This document shows, one piece after another, positions 34,613-44,401 of a stretch of DNA of 64,000 nucleotides. Below the pieces are notes generated by a model. That model saw only the letters and a program-made list of their open reading frames with translations. It was not told the DNA's origin and made no database searches. How positions within the stretch are numbered: position 1 is the stretch's first letter; every line of letters begins with the position of its first letter. A program made the position numbers and the translations under genes. Location: positions 62,001 through 126,000 of the forward strand of contig NZ_FMWL01000001.1 of NCBI RefSeq assembly GCF_900103005.1, written 5' to 3'. Source of the DNA: Acidaminobacter hydrogenoformans DSM 2784. Lineage in GTDB: Bacteria; Bacillota; Clostridia; Peptostreptococcales; Acidaminobacteraceae.

Positions 34613-37600
34613 TCACAAAGTGTTCATAGCGATTATTTTTAACAATAAGGTTTCAAGCTCTTTAGCTTTTTCTTCCTTCACCAGCTTTGGCTGGCTGAAT
34701 TTATACTTGAAATACGGCTTCGCGCTCATGTTGAAGGCAATTCTCCGGCCATAGGCCGCCGTCGCTTCCGCGACCACCTGAATCCCCATTCTCTCATTGT
34801 GCTGGAAGCTCACAATAACATGGTCCTCACCTTCACGTATCAGCCGGATGCCAAGCCGCTGAGCCATTGCTTTGATGTGGGCGATTGTCAGGAGATTATA
34901 CACTGGCTTTGGCAGCGTGCCAAAGCGGTCTTCAATTTCCTCTTCAATATTATAGCGGTCTTTCTGATCCCGGATCCCCGCGATCTTCTTATACAGTTCG
35001 AGCTTGTGGTCGCTGTTGGGGACGAAATCCTCAGGTATGAACGCGTTGATGGAGAATTCAATCGTAGTCTCAAACTGCTCCTCTACCGCTTCTCCCTTAA
35101 TCTTGCGCACGTGCTCCTCCAGGAGCTTACTGTACATTTCGTAACCCACCTGCGACATGTGGCCATGCTGATCTGATCCCAGCAAGTTTCCGGCACCCCT
35201 GATTTCCAGGTCCTTCATGGCAATCTTGAATCCCGCGCCCAGCTCCGTGAATTCCTTGATCGCTTTCAGCCGCTTCTCAGCTACCTCCGTCAGCACCTTA
35301 TCTTTTTGGTACATCAGATAGGCGTAGGCAATCCTGTTGCTTCTTCCCACCCTCCCCCTGAGCTGATAGAGCTGGGACAGGCCCATTTTGTCAGCGTCGT
35401 TGATGAGGATGGTATTGACATTGGACATATCCAGGCCCGTTTCAATGATCGTGGTGCTCACCAAAACGTCAAAGTCATGGCTCATGAAAGCCGTCATCAA
35501 ATTCTCGAGCTTATGCTCCGGCATCTGACCATGGGCGTAATTAAACCGAACCTCCGGCATCATTTCAGCTAATTTGGCCGTGACCCGTTCAATATCCTGG
35601 ACGCGGTTGTGCACGAAAAACACCTGCCCGCCCCTGTCAATTTCGCGCAGGATCCATTCCCGGATCAGCGCCGCGTCGTATTCGACCACATAGGTCTGGA
35701 TAGGATAACGGTCCTCTGGCGGATCCTCAATAAGGCTCATATCCCGAATGCCAGAGAGGGACATATGAAGCGTCCTCGGAATAGGCGTCGCCGTCAAGGT
35801 CAAAACGTCAATCTGGGACTTCAGTTTCTTGATGGATTCCTTGTGGCGCACACCAAAGCGCTGCTCTTCGTCAATAATCAAGAGGCCCAGATCTTTATAG
35901 ACCACATCTTTTGAGAGGATTCGGTGGGTGCCTACCACGACATCCAGCAGCCCAACCCTCAAATCCTCTATGATTTTATCCTGCTGCTTCTTCGACCGGA
36001 ACCGGCTCAGCATCTCCACTTTAACAGGATACTTGGAAAAACGGCTCTGCATGGTGTTGAAGTGCTGCTGGGCAAGGATGGTCGTTGGGACCAGAAAAGC
36101 TACCTGTTTGCCATCCATGACCGCCTTGAAGACCGCCCTGATGGCGACCTCGGTCTTGCCATAGCCTACATCCCCACAGAGCAGCCGCTCCATAGGACGC
36201 GCCGACTCCATGTCGCGCTTGATCTCCTGAATGCAGCGCAGCTGGTCCGGTGTCTCTTCGTAAGGAAACATATCCTCAAAATTCTTTTGCCAGTCGTTGT
36301 CCTCAGAAAAAGCATGGCCCACCGCCTTTTTTCTGGCGGCATAAAGCGCGACGAGCTCTTCAGTCATGTCTTCAATGGCTTTTCTGACCTTGGCCTTAGC
36401 CCTTGACCACTCCGCGGTTCCAAGCCTCGACAGCTTGACATTTTCCGCCTCAGCACCCACGTAATTCTGAAGGGTATCCATATTTTCCACGGGGACGTAG
36501 AGATAATCCTCCCCGGAATAGCCAATCTTGATATAATCCCGCTTGAGCCCATCCACCGTGAGCTGGTCCACGCCAATATAACGGCCTATACCGTGGGATT
36601 CATGGACGACCAGGCTGCCTACCGTGAGCTCGTTGAAGCTCTTGATCATTTGCCCCTTTGACCTGGATTTTGTCGCGCGGCGTTTCTGAGGCGCCCCAAA
36701 AATCTCCCTGTCCGTCAGCAAGGTCACTCTGGCACTCATCAGCTGAAAACCCGCAGAAACGTTGCCGATGGTCACGGACGCATGCCCCGGATGAAGCTCC
36801 ACAGCCCCTGTCCGGTAAACCCCAACTGCCAGTCCCGCATTCTGAAGTTCTTTGGCGACGTTGTCGCGCCTGGATTCACTGGAAAGCGCGAGCATGACAC
36901 TCTGTCCATGCCCGAGCCAGCGCTCCAGGTCCGCAATCAGAAGCTCCATTTTCCCATAGTAGGGGGCGCTCTCCATGGTTTCAAATTTCACCCGCTCCCC
37001 TGCGACAAAATCCGGGGTTCGCTTGATTAAAGCGTCCACTGTCACAATGCGGGCATGGCGCATGTGATCAAAAAACTGGGCAAGACCAGGGATTCGATCC
37101 GAAAGCTCAGGAAGCGTTCTGCCTGATTCGAGATAGTTCTTATAATTTTCCAAATAGCCATCCACAGTCATCTTGTAGCGCTCATGTACCCTTGCGTCAT
37201 CCAGCAGGAGGATCATGTCCTCCCGGCCAAAATAATCCATGATAGTGGCATAATCCGACTCAAAGGCCAAAGGATAGTACTTGTCGTGGTCGTCCGAGGC
37301 ATAGCCTTGAGAAATAGCCTCCCGCACCTCTTCAAGATGCGCTGCGTATTTTTCATCCAGGTTCTTTTTCTTTAGGCGCTTGTCCAGCTTTTTAAGAATA
37401 GCCTCCGCTATTTCCGCGTTCAGGACAAATTCCGTCGCAGGCCTGAGCCTGACAGCGTTCAGCTTTTCAATGGAACGCTGGGTCTGAGGATCAAAGGAGC
37501 GAATGGAGTCAATCTCGTCGTCAAAAAATTCAATCCGCACTGGCTCTGACCGGTCCACCGGATACACATCAAGAATCCCGCCACGCACTGAAAATGCTGC

Positions 37601-38110
37601 CGGGCTCTCGACGACTTCCTCCCTCATATAACCCAGGCGACCGAGCTCCTGAATGAGACGGGAAATTTCCATGGTCTGACCGACCTCAAGGGGAATTAAA
37701 CCCCTCGAGAACACTGCTGGCGGCGCGATCTTTGTCGACAGCGCTTCAACCGGCGCAATATAAACGTTGCCGTCCTGATGATCAAGAAGGCTGCACAGTG
37801 CCGCCACACGCTGGTCAATGACACTCCTGGAGTGGGCGAAAGAATCAAACAAAGCAAGTTCCCTCGCAGGAATGTAAACAGCATCCTCGGAAAACCCACT
37901 GTACTGATCCAGGAGCTCCCGCGCTTCACTGTCGTTTGGAGCGACGACGAGCAGCCTGCCGCTCAGGGACTGCCGGAGCGCGGCCACAAGCGCACCTGCA
38001 GCCCTGCTGTTCAGGCCATCTACAGATATGACGCGGACGTCTCTGTCATACGCATCCATCAGCGTCTTATATTCAGTTGTATTGGCTAAAGCTTGTATTA
38101 ACGCCTTCAC
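34613..38110 (-). CDS. mfd: Transcription-repair coupling factor Mfd
   Basis: 1165 aa, full length. The N-terminal UvrB-like module lacks its own helicase motifs. The RNA-polymerase-interacting domain includes [21 protein letters not shown]. The RecG-like motor shows [19 protein letters not shown] (Walker A), [12 protein letters not shown] (DEEQ), [25 protein letters not shown] and [11 protein letters not shown]. The C-terminal TRCF domain ends the protein. It displaces RNA polymerase stalled at lesions and recruits UvrA. The start overlaps the pth stop by 4 bases, showing translational coupling. Confidence 0.98.
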   Translation of the reverse strand: MKALIQALANTTEYKTLMDAYDRDVRVISVDGLNSRAAGALVAALRQSLSGRLLVVAPNDSEARELLDQYSGFSEDAVYIPARELALFDSFAHSRSVIDQRVAALCSLLDHQDGNVYIAPVEALSTKIAPPAVFSRGLIPLEVGQTMEISRLIQELGRLGYMREEVVESPAAFSVRGGILDVYPVDRSEPVRIEFFDDEIDSIRSFDPQTQRSIEKLNAVRLRPATEFVLNAEIAEAILKKLDKRLKKKNLDEKYAAHLEEVREAISQGYASDDHDKYYPLAFESDYATIMDYFGREDMILLLDDARVHERYKMTVDGYLENYKNYLESGRTLPELSDRIPGLAQFFDHMRHARIVTVDALIKRTPDFVAGERVKFETMESAPYYGKMELLIADLERWLGHGQSVMLALSSESRRDNVAKELQNAGLAVGVYRTGAVELHPGHASVTIGNVSAGFQLMSARVTLLTDREIFGAPQKRRATKSRSKGQMIKSFNELTVGSLVVHESHGIGRYIGVDQLTVDGLKRDYIKIGYSGEDYLYVPVENMDTLQNYVGAEAENVKLSRLGTAEWSRAKAKVRKAIEDMTEELVALYAARKKAVGHAFSEDNDWQKNFEDMFPYEETPDQLRCIQEIKRDMESARPMERLLCGDVGYGKTEVAIRAVFKAVMDGKQVAFLVPTTILAQQHFNTMQSRFSKYPVKVEMLSRFRSKKQQDKIIEDLRVGLLDVVVGTHRILSKDVVYKDLGLLIIDEEQRFGVRHKESIKKLKSQIDVLTLTATPIPRTLHMSLSGIRDMSLIEDPPEDRYPIQTYVVEYDAALIREWILREIDRGGQVFFVHNRVQDIERVTAKLAEMMPEVRFNYAHGQMPEHKLENLMTAFMSHDFDVLVSTTIIETGLDMSNVNTILINDADKMGLSQLYQLRGRVGRSNRIAYAYLMYQKDKVLTEVAEKRLKAIKEFTELGAGFKIAMKDLEIRGAGNLLGSDQHGHMSQVGYEMYSKLLEEHVRKIKGEAVEEQFETTIEFSINAFIPEDFVPNSDHKLELYKKIAGIRDQKDRYNIEEEIEDRFGTLPKPVYNLLTIAHIKAMAQRLGIRLIREGEDHVIVSFQHNERMGIQVVAEATAAYGRRIAFNMSAKPYFKYKFSQPKLVKEEKAKELETLLLKIIAMNTL

Positions 38111-38688
38111 TTTGATCCCTCTTGTCCTTTGGTGTTAAATCGGTTCATGGCGAGGTCCACGCCGCTGTCAACTATGCAAAGTGCTGCATCTGCGGCGCTT
38201 TTGACGGCTTCAATAACCATCGGCACCTGATCTTTTTCAAATCTGGACAGCACAAAATCCGCCATAATCCAGCCGGGGCCGGGGCGTCCAATGCCAATCC
38301 TGATGCGCGGAAACTGCTCATCCAGAAGCCTGTAGATGATGTGCTTCATACCATTGTGGGAGCCGGCGCTGCCGCTCTTCCTGATGCGAATCCTGCCAAT
38401 CTCCGTATCGAAGTCATCATAGATGACAATGAGGTTGGAAATGGGGATATCGTAATAGCGCATCATGTCATGGACGGCTTCACCGCTGAGATTCATAAAA
38501 GTTTGGGGCTTGGCCAGAATGACCTTCTCACCCTTGTACACTGCTTCGCCTGTCAAGGCTTTGAATTTGATCTTGGATACCTTGACGGATAGCCGGTCCG
38601 CTAAGACATCAATGGCTTCGAAGCCCACATTGTGCCGCGTCGCGTCATATTTTTTCCCCGGGTTGCCAAGACCTACAATCAGATACAC
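38107..38688 (-). CDS. pth: Peptidyl-tRNA hydrolase
   Basis: 193 aa, standard length. GLGNPGKKYDATRHNVGFEAID contains the catalytic His (20); KPQTFMNLSGEAV and IYDDFDTEIGRIRIRKSGSAGSHNGMKH are the other conserved boxes with the catalytic Asp. It recycles tRNA from prematurely released peptidyl-tRNA. It starts after the prs terminator and overlaps mfd by 4 bp, so pth and mfd form a transcript of their own. In B. subtilis ctc lies between prs and pth and fin between pth and mfd; both are absent here. Confidence 0.97.
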   Translation of the reverse strand: MYLIVGLGNPGKKYDATRHNVGFEAIDVLADRLSVKVSKIKFKALTGEAVYKGEKVILAKPQTFMNLSGEAVHDMMRYYDIPISNLIVIYDDFDTEIGRIRIRKSGSAGSHNGMKHIIYRLLDEQFPRIRIGIGRPGPGWIMADFVLSRFEKDQVPMVIEAVKSAADAALCIVDSGVDLAMNRFNTKGQEGSK

Positions 38689-38727
38689 GCTTTTTCCTCC
38701 TTAAAAGTTAAGACAGATTCATCACAG

Positions 38728-38761
38728 CAAAAAAAGCGGCCGGAAAGGAGGTCCGGCCCGC
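38728..38761 (-). terminator. Rho-independent terminator after prs
   Basis: On the minus strand GCGGGCCGGA and TCCGGCCGC form a G+C-rich stem, followed by TTTTTTTG. It lies about 37 bp beyond the prs stop codon. Confidence 0.92.
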
Positions 38762-38797
38762 AAGGTGTCACTGTGTCTCATCAGAACGCTGCTTGTG

Positions 38798-39748
38798 TTA
38801 ATCAAACAGCTTTGAAACTGAGTCGTTGTTAAAGATCCTGCGGATGGACTCCGCGAAAAGTCCGGCGACGGAGAGCTGGACGAGATTGTCGAGCTTGTCG
38901 CGGTCCTTTTGGTAAATGGTATCAAGAACGACCAGCTCGTCAATCCCGGAATCCTTGATCCGCTCAATGGCCGGGCCCGAAAGCACAGCGTGGGTACAGC
39001 AGGCATAGACGTCTTTCGCCCCCAGGCCTTTAAGCGCTTTCGCCGCGTTGACAATAGTACCCGCCGTGTCAATCATGTCGTCGATCAAAATGACATTCTT
39101 GCCAGCGACATCTCCTATAACATTCATAATCTCACTCATGTTGGCTTTTGGACGGCGTTTGTCTATGATAGCAATTGGCGCGTCCAGCATCTCCGCGAAC
39201 CTTCTGGAGCGGGCGACGCTGCCAAGATCCGGTGACACTATGACGAGGTCCTCAATTTGCTTTTTCGCGAAATAATCCGCCAATATTGGACCGCCCACGA
39301 GGTGGTCCACTGGAATGTCAAAATAGCCCTGAATCTGTGCCGCATGGAGATCCATGGTCAAGACCCGGTCTGCGCCGGCAGCGGTCAAGAGATTGGCAAC
39401 AAGCTTCGCGCTGATTGGATCCCTTGCCTTTGCCTTACGGTCCTGACGCGCATAGCCGTAATAAGGGATCACAGCCGTGATTCGACCCGCTGAAGCGCGC
39501 TTGCAGGCGTCAATCATTATCAGCAGCTCCATCAGGTAATTGTTGACATTTGGTATGCTGGTGGATTGAATAACAAAGACATCTACACCGCGAACGGTTT
39601 CGTTGATATTGACCGCAATTTCCCCATCACTGAAGCTGGTCACTTCAGCGTCTCCCAGCGGAAGACCTATCTCTGCGCAAATGTTCCTCGCGAGCTCAGG
39701 GTTGGAGTTGCCTGAAAAAATCTTGATTTTCTTGCCTTTTGTATGCAT
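38798..39748 (-). CDS. prs: Ribose-phosphate pyrophosphokinase
   Basis: 316 aa class I enzyme making PRPP from ribose 5-phosphate and ATP for nucleotide, histidine and tryptophan synthesis. Visible are the flexible catalytic loop [39 protein letters not shown], and the PRPP-binding [27 protein letters not shown] precedes the ATG. It lies 85 bp after glmU and ends in a strong terminator, matching the common glmU-prs operon. Confidence 0.98.
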   Translation of the reverse strand: MHTKGKKIKIFSGNSNPELARNICAEIGLPLGDAEVTSFSDGEIAVNINETVRGVDVFVIQSTSIPNVNNYLMELLIMIDACKRASAGRITAVIPYYGYARQDRKAKARDPISAKLVANLLTAAGADRVLTMDLHAAQIQGYFDIPVDHLVGGPILADYFAKKQIEDLVIVSPDLGSVARSRRFAEMLDAPIAIIDKRRPKANMSEIMNVIGDVAGKNVILIDDMIDTAGTIVNAAKALKGLGAKDVYACCTHAVLSGPAIERIKDSGIDELVVLDTIYQKDRDKLDNLVQLSVAGLFAESIRRIFNNDSVSKLFD

Positions 39749-39833
39749 GTTGACCCTCCAGTCAGACTATTTGCCCTTCGAAGCTCTCTGTCCCCGAAAA
39801 TGGCTTATGATGAGTGAACCTCGTCACAATGAA

Positions 39834-41198
39834 TTACCTGTTTTTCCGCTTGACCCAGCCTTCAATATTTTTCTGCTTCTCCCTGGCAATAGCGAGCGAA
39901 CCGCTTGGCACATCCTTGGTAATGGTGCTGCCCGCAGCGACATAGGCGCCTTCTCCAACGGTTACCGGAGACACCAGATTGACATTGCAGCCAATAAAAG
40001 CGTCATCTTCAACCACGGTTCTGTGCTTCTTCTTGCCGTCATAATTGACAAACACGACGCCGCAGCCCAGGTTGACATTTTCTCCGACATCCCCATCCCC
40101 AACATAAGTAAGATGCGAAATTTTTGCGTCATCTCCAATGTTTGAGTTTTTGATCTCGACAAAATCACCGACCTTGACGCGCTGACCAATGACCGAGCCC
40201 GGTCTCACATAGGCATATGGTCCAATCTTGGAATCATTTCCTACGGTGCTGTCCATGGCTGTTGAGTCTTTTATTGTGACACCATTTCCAATGCTGCAGC
40301 GCTTCAGCCTGACATTTGGACCAATTTCACAGTCCTCCCCAATGACTGTGCCCTGTTCCAGGATACAGCCGGGATATAGAATTGTGTCCCGCCCAACAGC
40401 GACGTCCGCGTCCACATAAGTAGAACCTGGATCGATCATGGTGACGCCACCGGTCATCAACGCCTTGTTGATTCTGTCACGAAGCAGCGCCTCGCATTCA
40501 CTGAGCTGGATTCTTGAGTTGACGCCACTGATTTCAGCCGCGTCCCTGGTCATATACGCGCCGACTTTCACACCGGAGGCACGGGCCAGCTTGATCAAAT
40601 CCGTCAGATAATACTCGCCTTGAGCATTGTCATTTGAAATTCTCGGAATCTCCGCCAAGAGCGTTTCACGTTTTACGACATAGACCCCTGAGTTGATTTC
40701 CCGGATCAATTGTTCCTCAGCAGTAGCGTCCTTTTCCTCCACTATACCCAGTACATTCCCCTCAGCGTCCCTGATAATCCTGCCATAGCCATAGGGCACC
40801 TCGAGCTCTGCAGTGAGGACTGTGCATCCTGCCTCAGTCTGCTTATGGTGCTGAACCAGCGCTTCCAGCGTCTGAGCTGACAATAGCGGCGTGTCGCCAC
40901 AAAGAATGAGGACATCCGTCTCATCACCGAGCGCTTCAAGCGCAATCGAAACCGCATGACCAGTCCCAAGCCGCTCAGTTTGATGCGCGTAGTGGACCCC
41001 GTAGCCTTCCAGTGCAGCCTCAACCGCGGACTTTCCGTTGCCCACAACCAGTATTGTCCGGTCCGACCCCACCTTTGCCGCGGCATTCATGACATGCTCC
41101 ACCATGGTCTTGCCTGCGACTCGGTGAAGCACTTTAGGAAGCTTCGATTTCATCCGTGTCCCTTCGCCCGCGGCGAGAATTATTGATGCTAAACTCAT
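39834..41198 (-). CDS. glmU: Bifunctional GlmU: glucosamine-1-P acetyltransferase / GlcNAc-1-P uridyltransferase
   Basis: Predicted 454 aa. The N-terminal uridyltransferase has LAAGEGTRMKSKLPKVLH and LCGDTPLLS. The C-terminal left-handed beta helix has the hexapeptide repeats (IGPNVRLKRCSIGNGVTIKD...) and the acetyltransferase site near NYDGKKKHRT. The product UDP-GlcNAc feeds peptidoglycan and also the CapE pathway of the polysaccharide cluster in this window. ATG at 41198 has AAGGAG upstream; a longer frame to 41486 runs through the spoVG terminator and is not used. Confidence 0.97.
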   Translation of the reverse strand: MSLASIILAAGEGTRMKSKLPKVLHRVAGKTMVEHVMNAAAKVGSDRTILVVGNGKSAVEAALEGYGVHYAHQTERLGTGHAVSIALEALGDETDVLILCGDTPLLSAQTLEALVQHHKQTEAGCTVLTAELEVPYGYGRIIRDAEGNVLGIVEEKDATAEEQLIREINSGVYVVKRETLLAEIPRISNDNAQGEYYLTDLIKLARASGVKVGAYMTRDAAEISGVNSRIQLSECEALLRDRINKALMTGGVTMIDPGSTYVDADVAVGRDTILYPGCILEQGTVIGEDCEIGPNVRLKRCSIGNGVTIKDSTAMDSTVGNDSKIGPYAYVRPGSVIGQRVKVGDFVEIKNSNIGDDAKISHLTYVGDGDVGENVNLGCGVVFVNYDGKKKHRTVVEDDAFIGCNVNLVSPVTVGEGAYVAAGSTITKDVPSGSLAIAREKQKNIEGWVKRKNR

Positions 41199-41320
41199 GC
41201 CTTTCGACTCCTTATATCTGTATTTATTAATTATGACCGCTTTCAATACTTTTCCAATGGGATTATACCATATTTTTAACAAGCCCGTAGCAACAGAAAC
41301 AATAAATCTGGGCGCAACAT

Positions 41321-41364
41321 AAAAAAATACTGAAGCCGGGCTTAGACTCGCCCGAGCTTCAGTA
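41321..41364 (-). terminator. Rho-independent terminator after spoVG
   Basis: On the minus strand TACTGAAGCTCGGGC pairs with GCCCGGCTTCAGTA (one internal mismatch), followed by TTTTTTTATG. It separates spoVG from glmU. Confidence 0.92.
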
Positions 41365-41418
41365 CAGTCCGTTCCACTGTGAGCCGCTTTACGCGTCAAC
41401 TCATAACCAAGGAACTCT

Positions 41419-41715
41419 TTAATGGTCGGTAAGTTCTTCTGCTTCTTCGAATTCTTCAGCGGACTTCGCCCTGTCGTACTCTGCAAAAATCACATCCTGA
41501 AGCATTCTGCGCGTCTCCTGGTTGATAGGATGCGCAATGTCGCGGTAGTCGCCTTCACCGACTTTTCTGCTCGGCATAGCGACGAACAGTCCGCTGAGAC
41601 CCTCAATGATCTTAATGTCGTGAACGACAAAGACATCATCCAGTGTCACAGACACAACGGCCTTCATCTTGCCTTCATCCCGCAGCTTGCGAATCCTGAC
41701 GTCAGTAATTTTCAT
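41419..41715 (-). CDS. spoVG: Septation/RNA-binding regulator SpoVG
   Basis: 98 aa. [39 protein letters not shown] and [28 protein letters not shown] are the highly conserved core; the tail is acidic ([13 protein letters not shown]). SpoVG binds nucleic acids and affects septation, sporulation and, in pathogens, capsule and virulence expression. The adjoining yabJ gene of Bacillus is absent. A sigma-H-like promoter precedes it. GAGAGG before the ATG. Confidence 0.97.
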   Translation of the reverse strand: MKITDVRIRKLRDEGKMKAVVSVTLDDVFVVHDIKIIEGLSGLFVAMPSRKVGEGDYRDIAHPINQETRRMLQDVIFAEYDRAKSAEEFEEAEELTDH

Positions 41716-41770
41716 CCTCTCGAACCTGCCTTTCGCTCTGTCTGAGTTAACGCGAGTACACGTCCGATAC

Positions 41771-41799
41771 TATTTCAACACCGACACGCAAAATCCTTC
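41771..41799 (-). promoter_or_regulatory. Sigma-H-like promoter of spoVG
   Basis: On the minus strand GAAGGATTT, an 11-base spacer, and GTTGAAATA. The sigma-H consensus is RnAGGAwwW, 11-12 bases, RnnGAATww; only one position of the -10 part differs. The end of the -10 lies 55 bp before the spoVG ATG. spoVG is a classical sigma-H gene in Bacillus. Confidence 0.6.
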
Positions 41800-41871
41800 A
41801 ATAATGAAAAAATTTTCGAAAAATTTTAAATTTTACATTACATTTTTTGCCGATTGTCCCTTAACCAAACA

Positions 41872-42678
41872 TTATTCCTTTATGCTGACAACAATTTCTT
41901 CCCTCGAAACCCGTTCGAGGGTCATCAGCGCCGTGTAGTCACTCACCATTTTGACCGCCGGCTCCGAAGTCTCAAGCAGAACGCCCACACCTTCCACCGT
42001 ACTCCCGAGCTCATGGACAAGGTCAATAAGGCCAAGCACTGTACCGCCAGCCCGCATAAAGTCGTCAATGATCAGGACTTTGGAACCCGGCTTAATGGCA
42101 TTTTTTGAAACATACATAGTCTGGATCTGGCCAGTCGAACCAGACACATAATTAATGCTGATCGTGGCACCCTCTGTCACCCGGTTCTCATTGCGGGCCA
42201 CAACCAGAGGACAGTTCAGCCCATTTGCCGTCATCATAGCCAGCGGAATGCCTTTGGTCTCTACCGTCAAAACGTAATCTATGCCCCTGTAAGAAAACAT
42301 TTCCGCGAAAATCTCACCAATATCCTTCATGAAGTACGGATCGTACAGCAGATCACCAATATAAAGGAATCCGCCCGGAATGATGCGCTTTGGATCCCGC
42401 ATACGGTCCGCGATCTGGTTCAGCACCTTTGCCCTGCGCTCGGGGACGACGACCGGGATGTACTTGACACCGCCAGCAGCACCGGCAATGGTCTCCACCC
42501 GTCCAAAGGACATGGTCTCCATGATCTTTTTGACAATAACGAGATCCTCACTTATAGTCGATTTAGCAGCGTTGAACATTTCAGTAAAGTGTCCCAAGGT
42601 AAATATTCTGTTTGGCCTGTCGCACAACACTTTCACAATAGCGCCAATTCGTTCATTGCGTTTCAGCTTGTTGTCCAT
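41872..42678 (-). CDS. purR: Pur operon repressor PurR (Bacillus type)
   Basis: 268 aa. N-terminal winged helix (about 1-75: KRNERIGAIVKVLCDRPNRIFTLGHFTEMFNAAKSTISEDL) and a phosphoribosyltransferase-like domain whose PRPP loop is VLIIDDFMRAGGTVLGLIDL. It represses purine genes; PRPP releases it. It is transcribed away from murC; a promoter with TTGATA and TAAAAT lies upstream, and a 12/13 match to the PurBox suggests autoregulation. GGAGGGCG before the ATG. Confidence 0.95.
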   Translation of the reverse strand: MDNKLKRNERIGAIVKVLCDRPNRIFTLGHFTEMFNAAKSTISEDLVIVKKIMETMSFGRVETIAGAAGGVKYIPVVVPERRAKVLNQIADRMRDPKRIIPGGFLYIGDLLYDPYFMKDIGEIFAEMFSYRGIDYVLTVETKGIPLAMMTANGLNCPLVVARNENRVTEGATISINYVSGSTGQIQTMYVSKNAIKPGSKVLIIDDFMRAGGTVLGLIDLVHELGSTVEGVGVLLETSEPAVKMVSDYTALMTLERVSREEIVVSIKE

Positions 42679-42716
42679 GAACGCCCTCCAACCGAATGTT
42701 ATTTAGATTTATTTTT

Positions 42717-42773
42717 ATTTTATTCGCTTTTTCCTAAGATATCAAGAGATAGTTTCCATCAATCTTCGGATTT
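42717..42773 (-). promoter_or_regulatory. purR promoter with PurBox-like motif
   Basis: On the minus strand TTGATA (42745-42740), a 17-base spacer and TAAAAT (42722-42717). Upstream of the -35, AAATCCGAAGATT (42773-42761) matches the PurBox consensus AwwwCCGAACwwT in 12 of 13 positions. A second CCGAA motif (42691-42696) is too far away and too weak to be called a partner box. Confidence 0.5.
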
Positions 42774-42881
42774 TTGAAGATCTCAGACCATGATCTGCAT
42801 CCCCCTTGACGTCAAGAACACATTCAGGCAAGAATTATGTTGACCAGAATCCCATTGTTATGTTTTTTTTAGGATTATTTA

Positions 42882-42890
42882 TGTTATAAT
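42882..42890 (+). promoter_or_regulatory. Extended -10 promoter of murC
   Basis: TGTTATAAT: a perfect TATAAT with the TGn extension, about 50 bp before the murC ATG. The -35 area is a T-run with no good hexamer, as is usual for extended -10 promoters. Confidence 0.65.
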
Positions 42891-42940
42891 GTTCTCTGAC
42901 TATTTTTTTATTGGACAAGCGAGAATCGAGGAGAATCGAT

Positions 42941-44311
42941 ATGTTGGAATTGAACCCTTTTAATAAGAAATACCACTTGATTGGCATTGGCGGCGTTGGT
43001 GTCAGCGCTATAGCAGAAATCCTCCAAAACCGCGGATATCAGGTTTCAGGCTCAGACCTTAAACACAGCACTTTAACAAAAAACCTGGAGCTGAAGGGTA
43101 TAAAAATTTTCTACACCCATGAAGCCTCCCACGTTGAAGACGTTGATGTCGTCGTCTACACGACAGCGGTAGGTGTTGACAATCCGGAACTCGCCCGTGC
43201 CATTGAGCGCGGAATTCCATGCATCACCCGGGCAGACATGCTCGGCATCATTATGCGGGAATTCAAGCAGAGCCTTGCCATATCCGGCTCCCACGGCAAA
43301 ACCACTACGACATCCATGGTCTCGGTCGTCCTGAGTCAAAGCGATCTTGATCCTACCCTGCTTATTGGCGGAGAGGTTAAAGAAATTGGTAGTAATGCCC
43401 GGGTTGGTCACGGCGACATTATTGTGACAGAAGCTTGCGAATATAAGGAGAGCTTTTTGAGCTTCAAGCCAAAGATCTCTGTTGTCCTGAACATAGAAGC
43501 AGATCATCTGGATTATTTTAGGGACCTTGACCATATTAAGGACTCTTTCAGACGCTATATCGCAGACACACCAGAGAACGGCGTCCTTATCCTCAACGGC
43601 GACGATCCAAATTGCATGGAAGTTGCAGACGCTGCGCTCTGCAAAGTCATCAAATTTGGTCTCTCCGAAAAATGCGATTATCAGGCAGCAGAAATCGAGT
43701 TCACCTCCTCAGGCTATCCCCGCTTTACAATCCTGCACAAAGGCAAAAACCTGGTCTCGCTTCACTTGAACGTTCCGGGCAGACATAATATCTACAATGC
43801 CCTTGCCGCTTTCGTGGCGACGACTTATGTAGGCATTCCGGATGCTGATGCCGCAGAGTCGCTTTCTGCTTTCAAAGGCGCTGTTCGTCGCTTTGACCAC
43901 CTTGGCGAAGTCAATGGCATCAAAATTATTGACGACTACGCCCATCACCCTTCTGAAGTTAAAGCCACGCTAAGCGCGGCTATGAATGTTCCGCACAATA
44001 AAATATTCTGCGTGTTTCAGCCTCATACTTATACCCGTACACTGGAGCTTCTGAACGACTTCTCAACAGCTTTTGACCAGGCGGACGTCGTGATCATCAC
44101 GGATATCTACGCCGCGAGAGAGAAGGACATGGGCCTTATCCACTCAAGAGATCTTGCTGAGAAAATAAAACACTCAGGAAAAGAGGCTTATTACATTGCT
44201 TCTTTTGATGAAATCGCAGCCTACCTTAAGCTTCATGCTGCGTCCGGAGACCTGATTTTCACAATGGGCGCCGGCAATATCAATGAACTCGGTCAATTAC
44301 TGGTCGAATAG
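42941..44311 (+). CDS. murC: UDP-N-acetylmuramate--L-alanine ligase
   Basis: Predicted 456 aa Mur ligase that adds L-Ala to UDP-MurNAc. IGIGGVGVSAIAEIL (nucleotide fold), SGSHGKTTTTSMV (P-loop near residue 110), EACEYKESFLSFKP, DDYAHHPSEVKATL and the C-terminal QPHTYTRT region are all present. Start at the ATG 42941 with GAGGAG upstream; an earlier start (42911) would lie too close to the promoter. It is divergent from purR and ends in its own terminator. Confidence 0.97.
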   Translation: MLELNPFNKKYHLIGIGGVGVSAIAEILQNRGYQVSGSDLKHSTLTKNLELKGIKIFYTHEASHVEDVDVVVYTTAVGVDNPELARAIERGIPCITRADMLGIIMREFKQSLAISGSHGKTTTTSMVSVVLSQSDLDPTLLIGGEVKEIGSNARVGHGDIIVTEACEYKESFLSFKPKISVVLNIEADHLDYFRDLDHIKDSFRRYIADTPENGVLILNGDDPNCMEVADAALCKVIKFGLSEKCDYQAAEIEFTSSGYPRFTILHKGKNLVSLHLNVPGRHNIYNALAAFVATTYVGIPDADAAESLSAFKGAVRRFDHLGEVNGIKIIDDYAHHPSEVKATLSAAMNVPHNKIFCVFQPHTYTRTLELLNDFSTAFDQADVVIITDIYAAREKDMGLIHSRDLAEKIKHSGKEAYYIASFDEIAAYLKLHAASGDLIFTMGAGNINELGQLLVE

Positions 44312-44333
44312 AGTTATTGGACACAAAGATACA

Positions 44334-44372
44334 AAAAGGGAAGTGGCGCCTATGATGGCCCACTTCCCTTTT
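44334..44372 (+). terminator. Rho-independent terminator of murC
   Basis: AAAAGGGAAGTGG and CCACTTCCCTTTT make a 13-bp stem with a 13-base loop, followed by ATTTGTG. As the stem is flanked by A and T runs it may also stop the convergent LCP-family gene. Confidence 0.85.
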
Positions 44373-44401
44373 ATTTGTGCTTGAAATACCCTGTATGCTT
44401 T

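Noticed and set aside
42687-42699. Second PurBox near the purR start
   Set aside because: Only the CCGAA core fits and spacing to the better box is far beyond the usual 16-17 bases.
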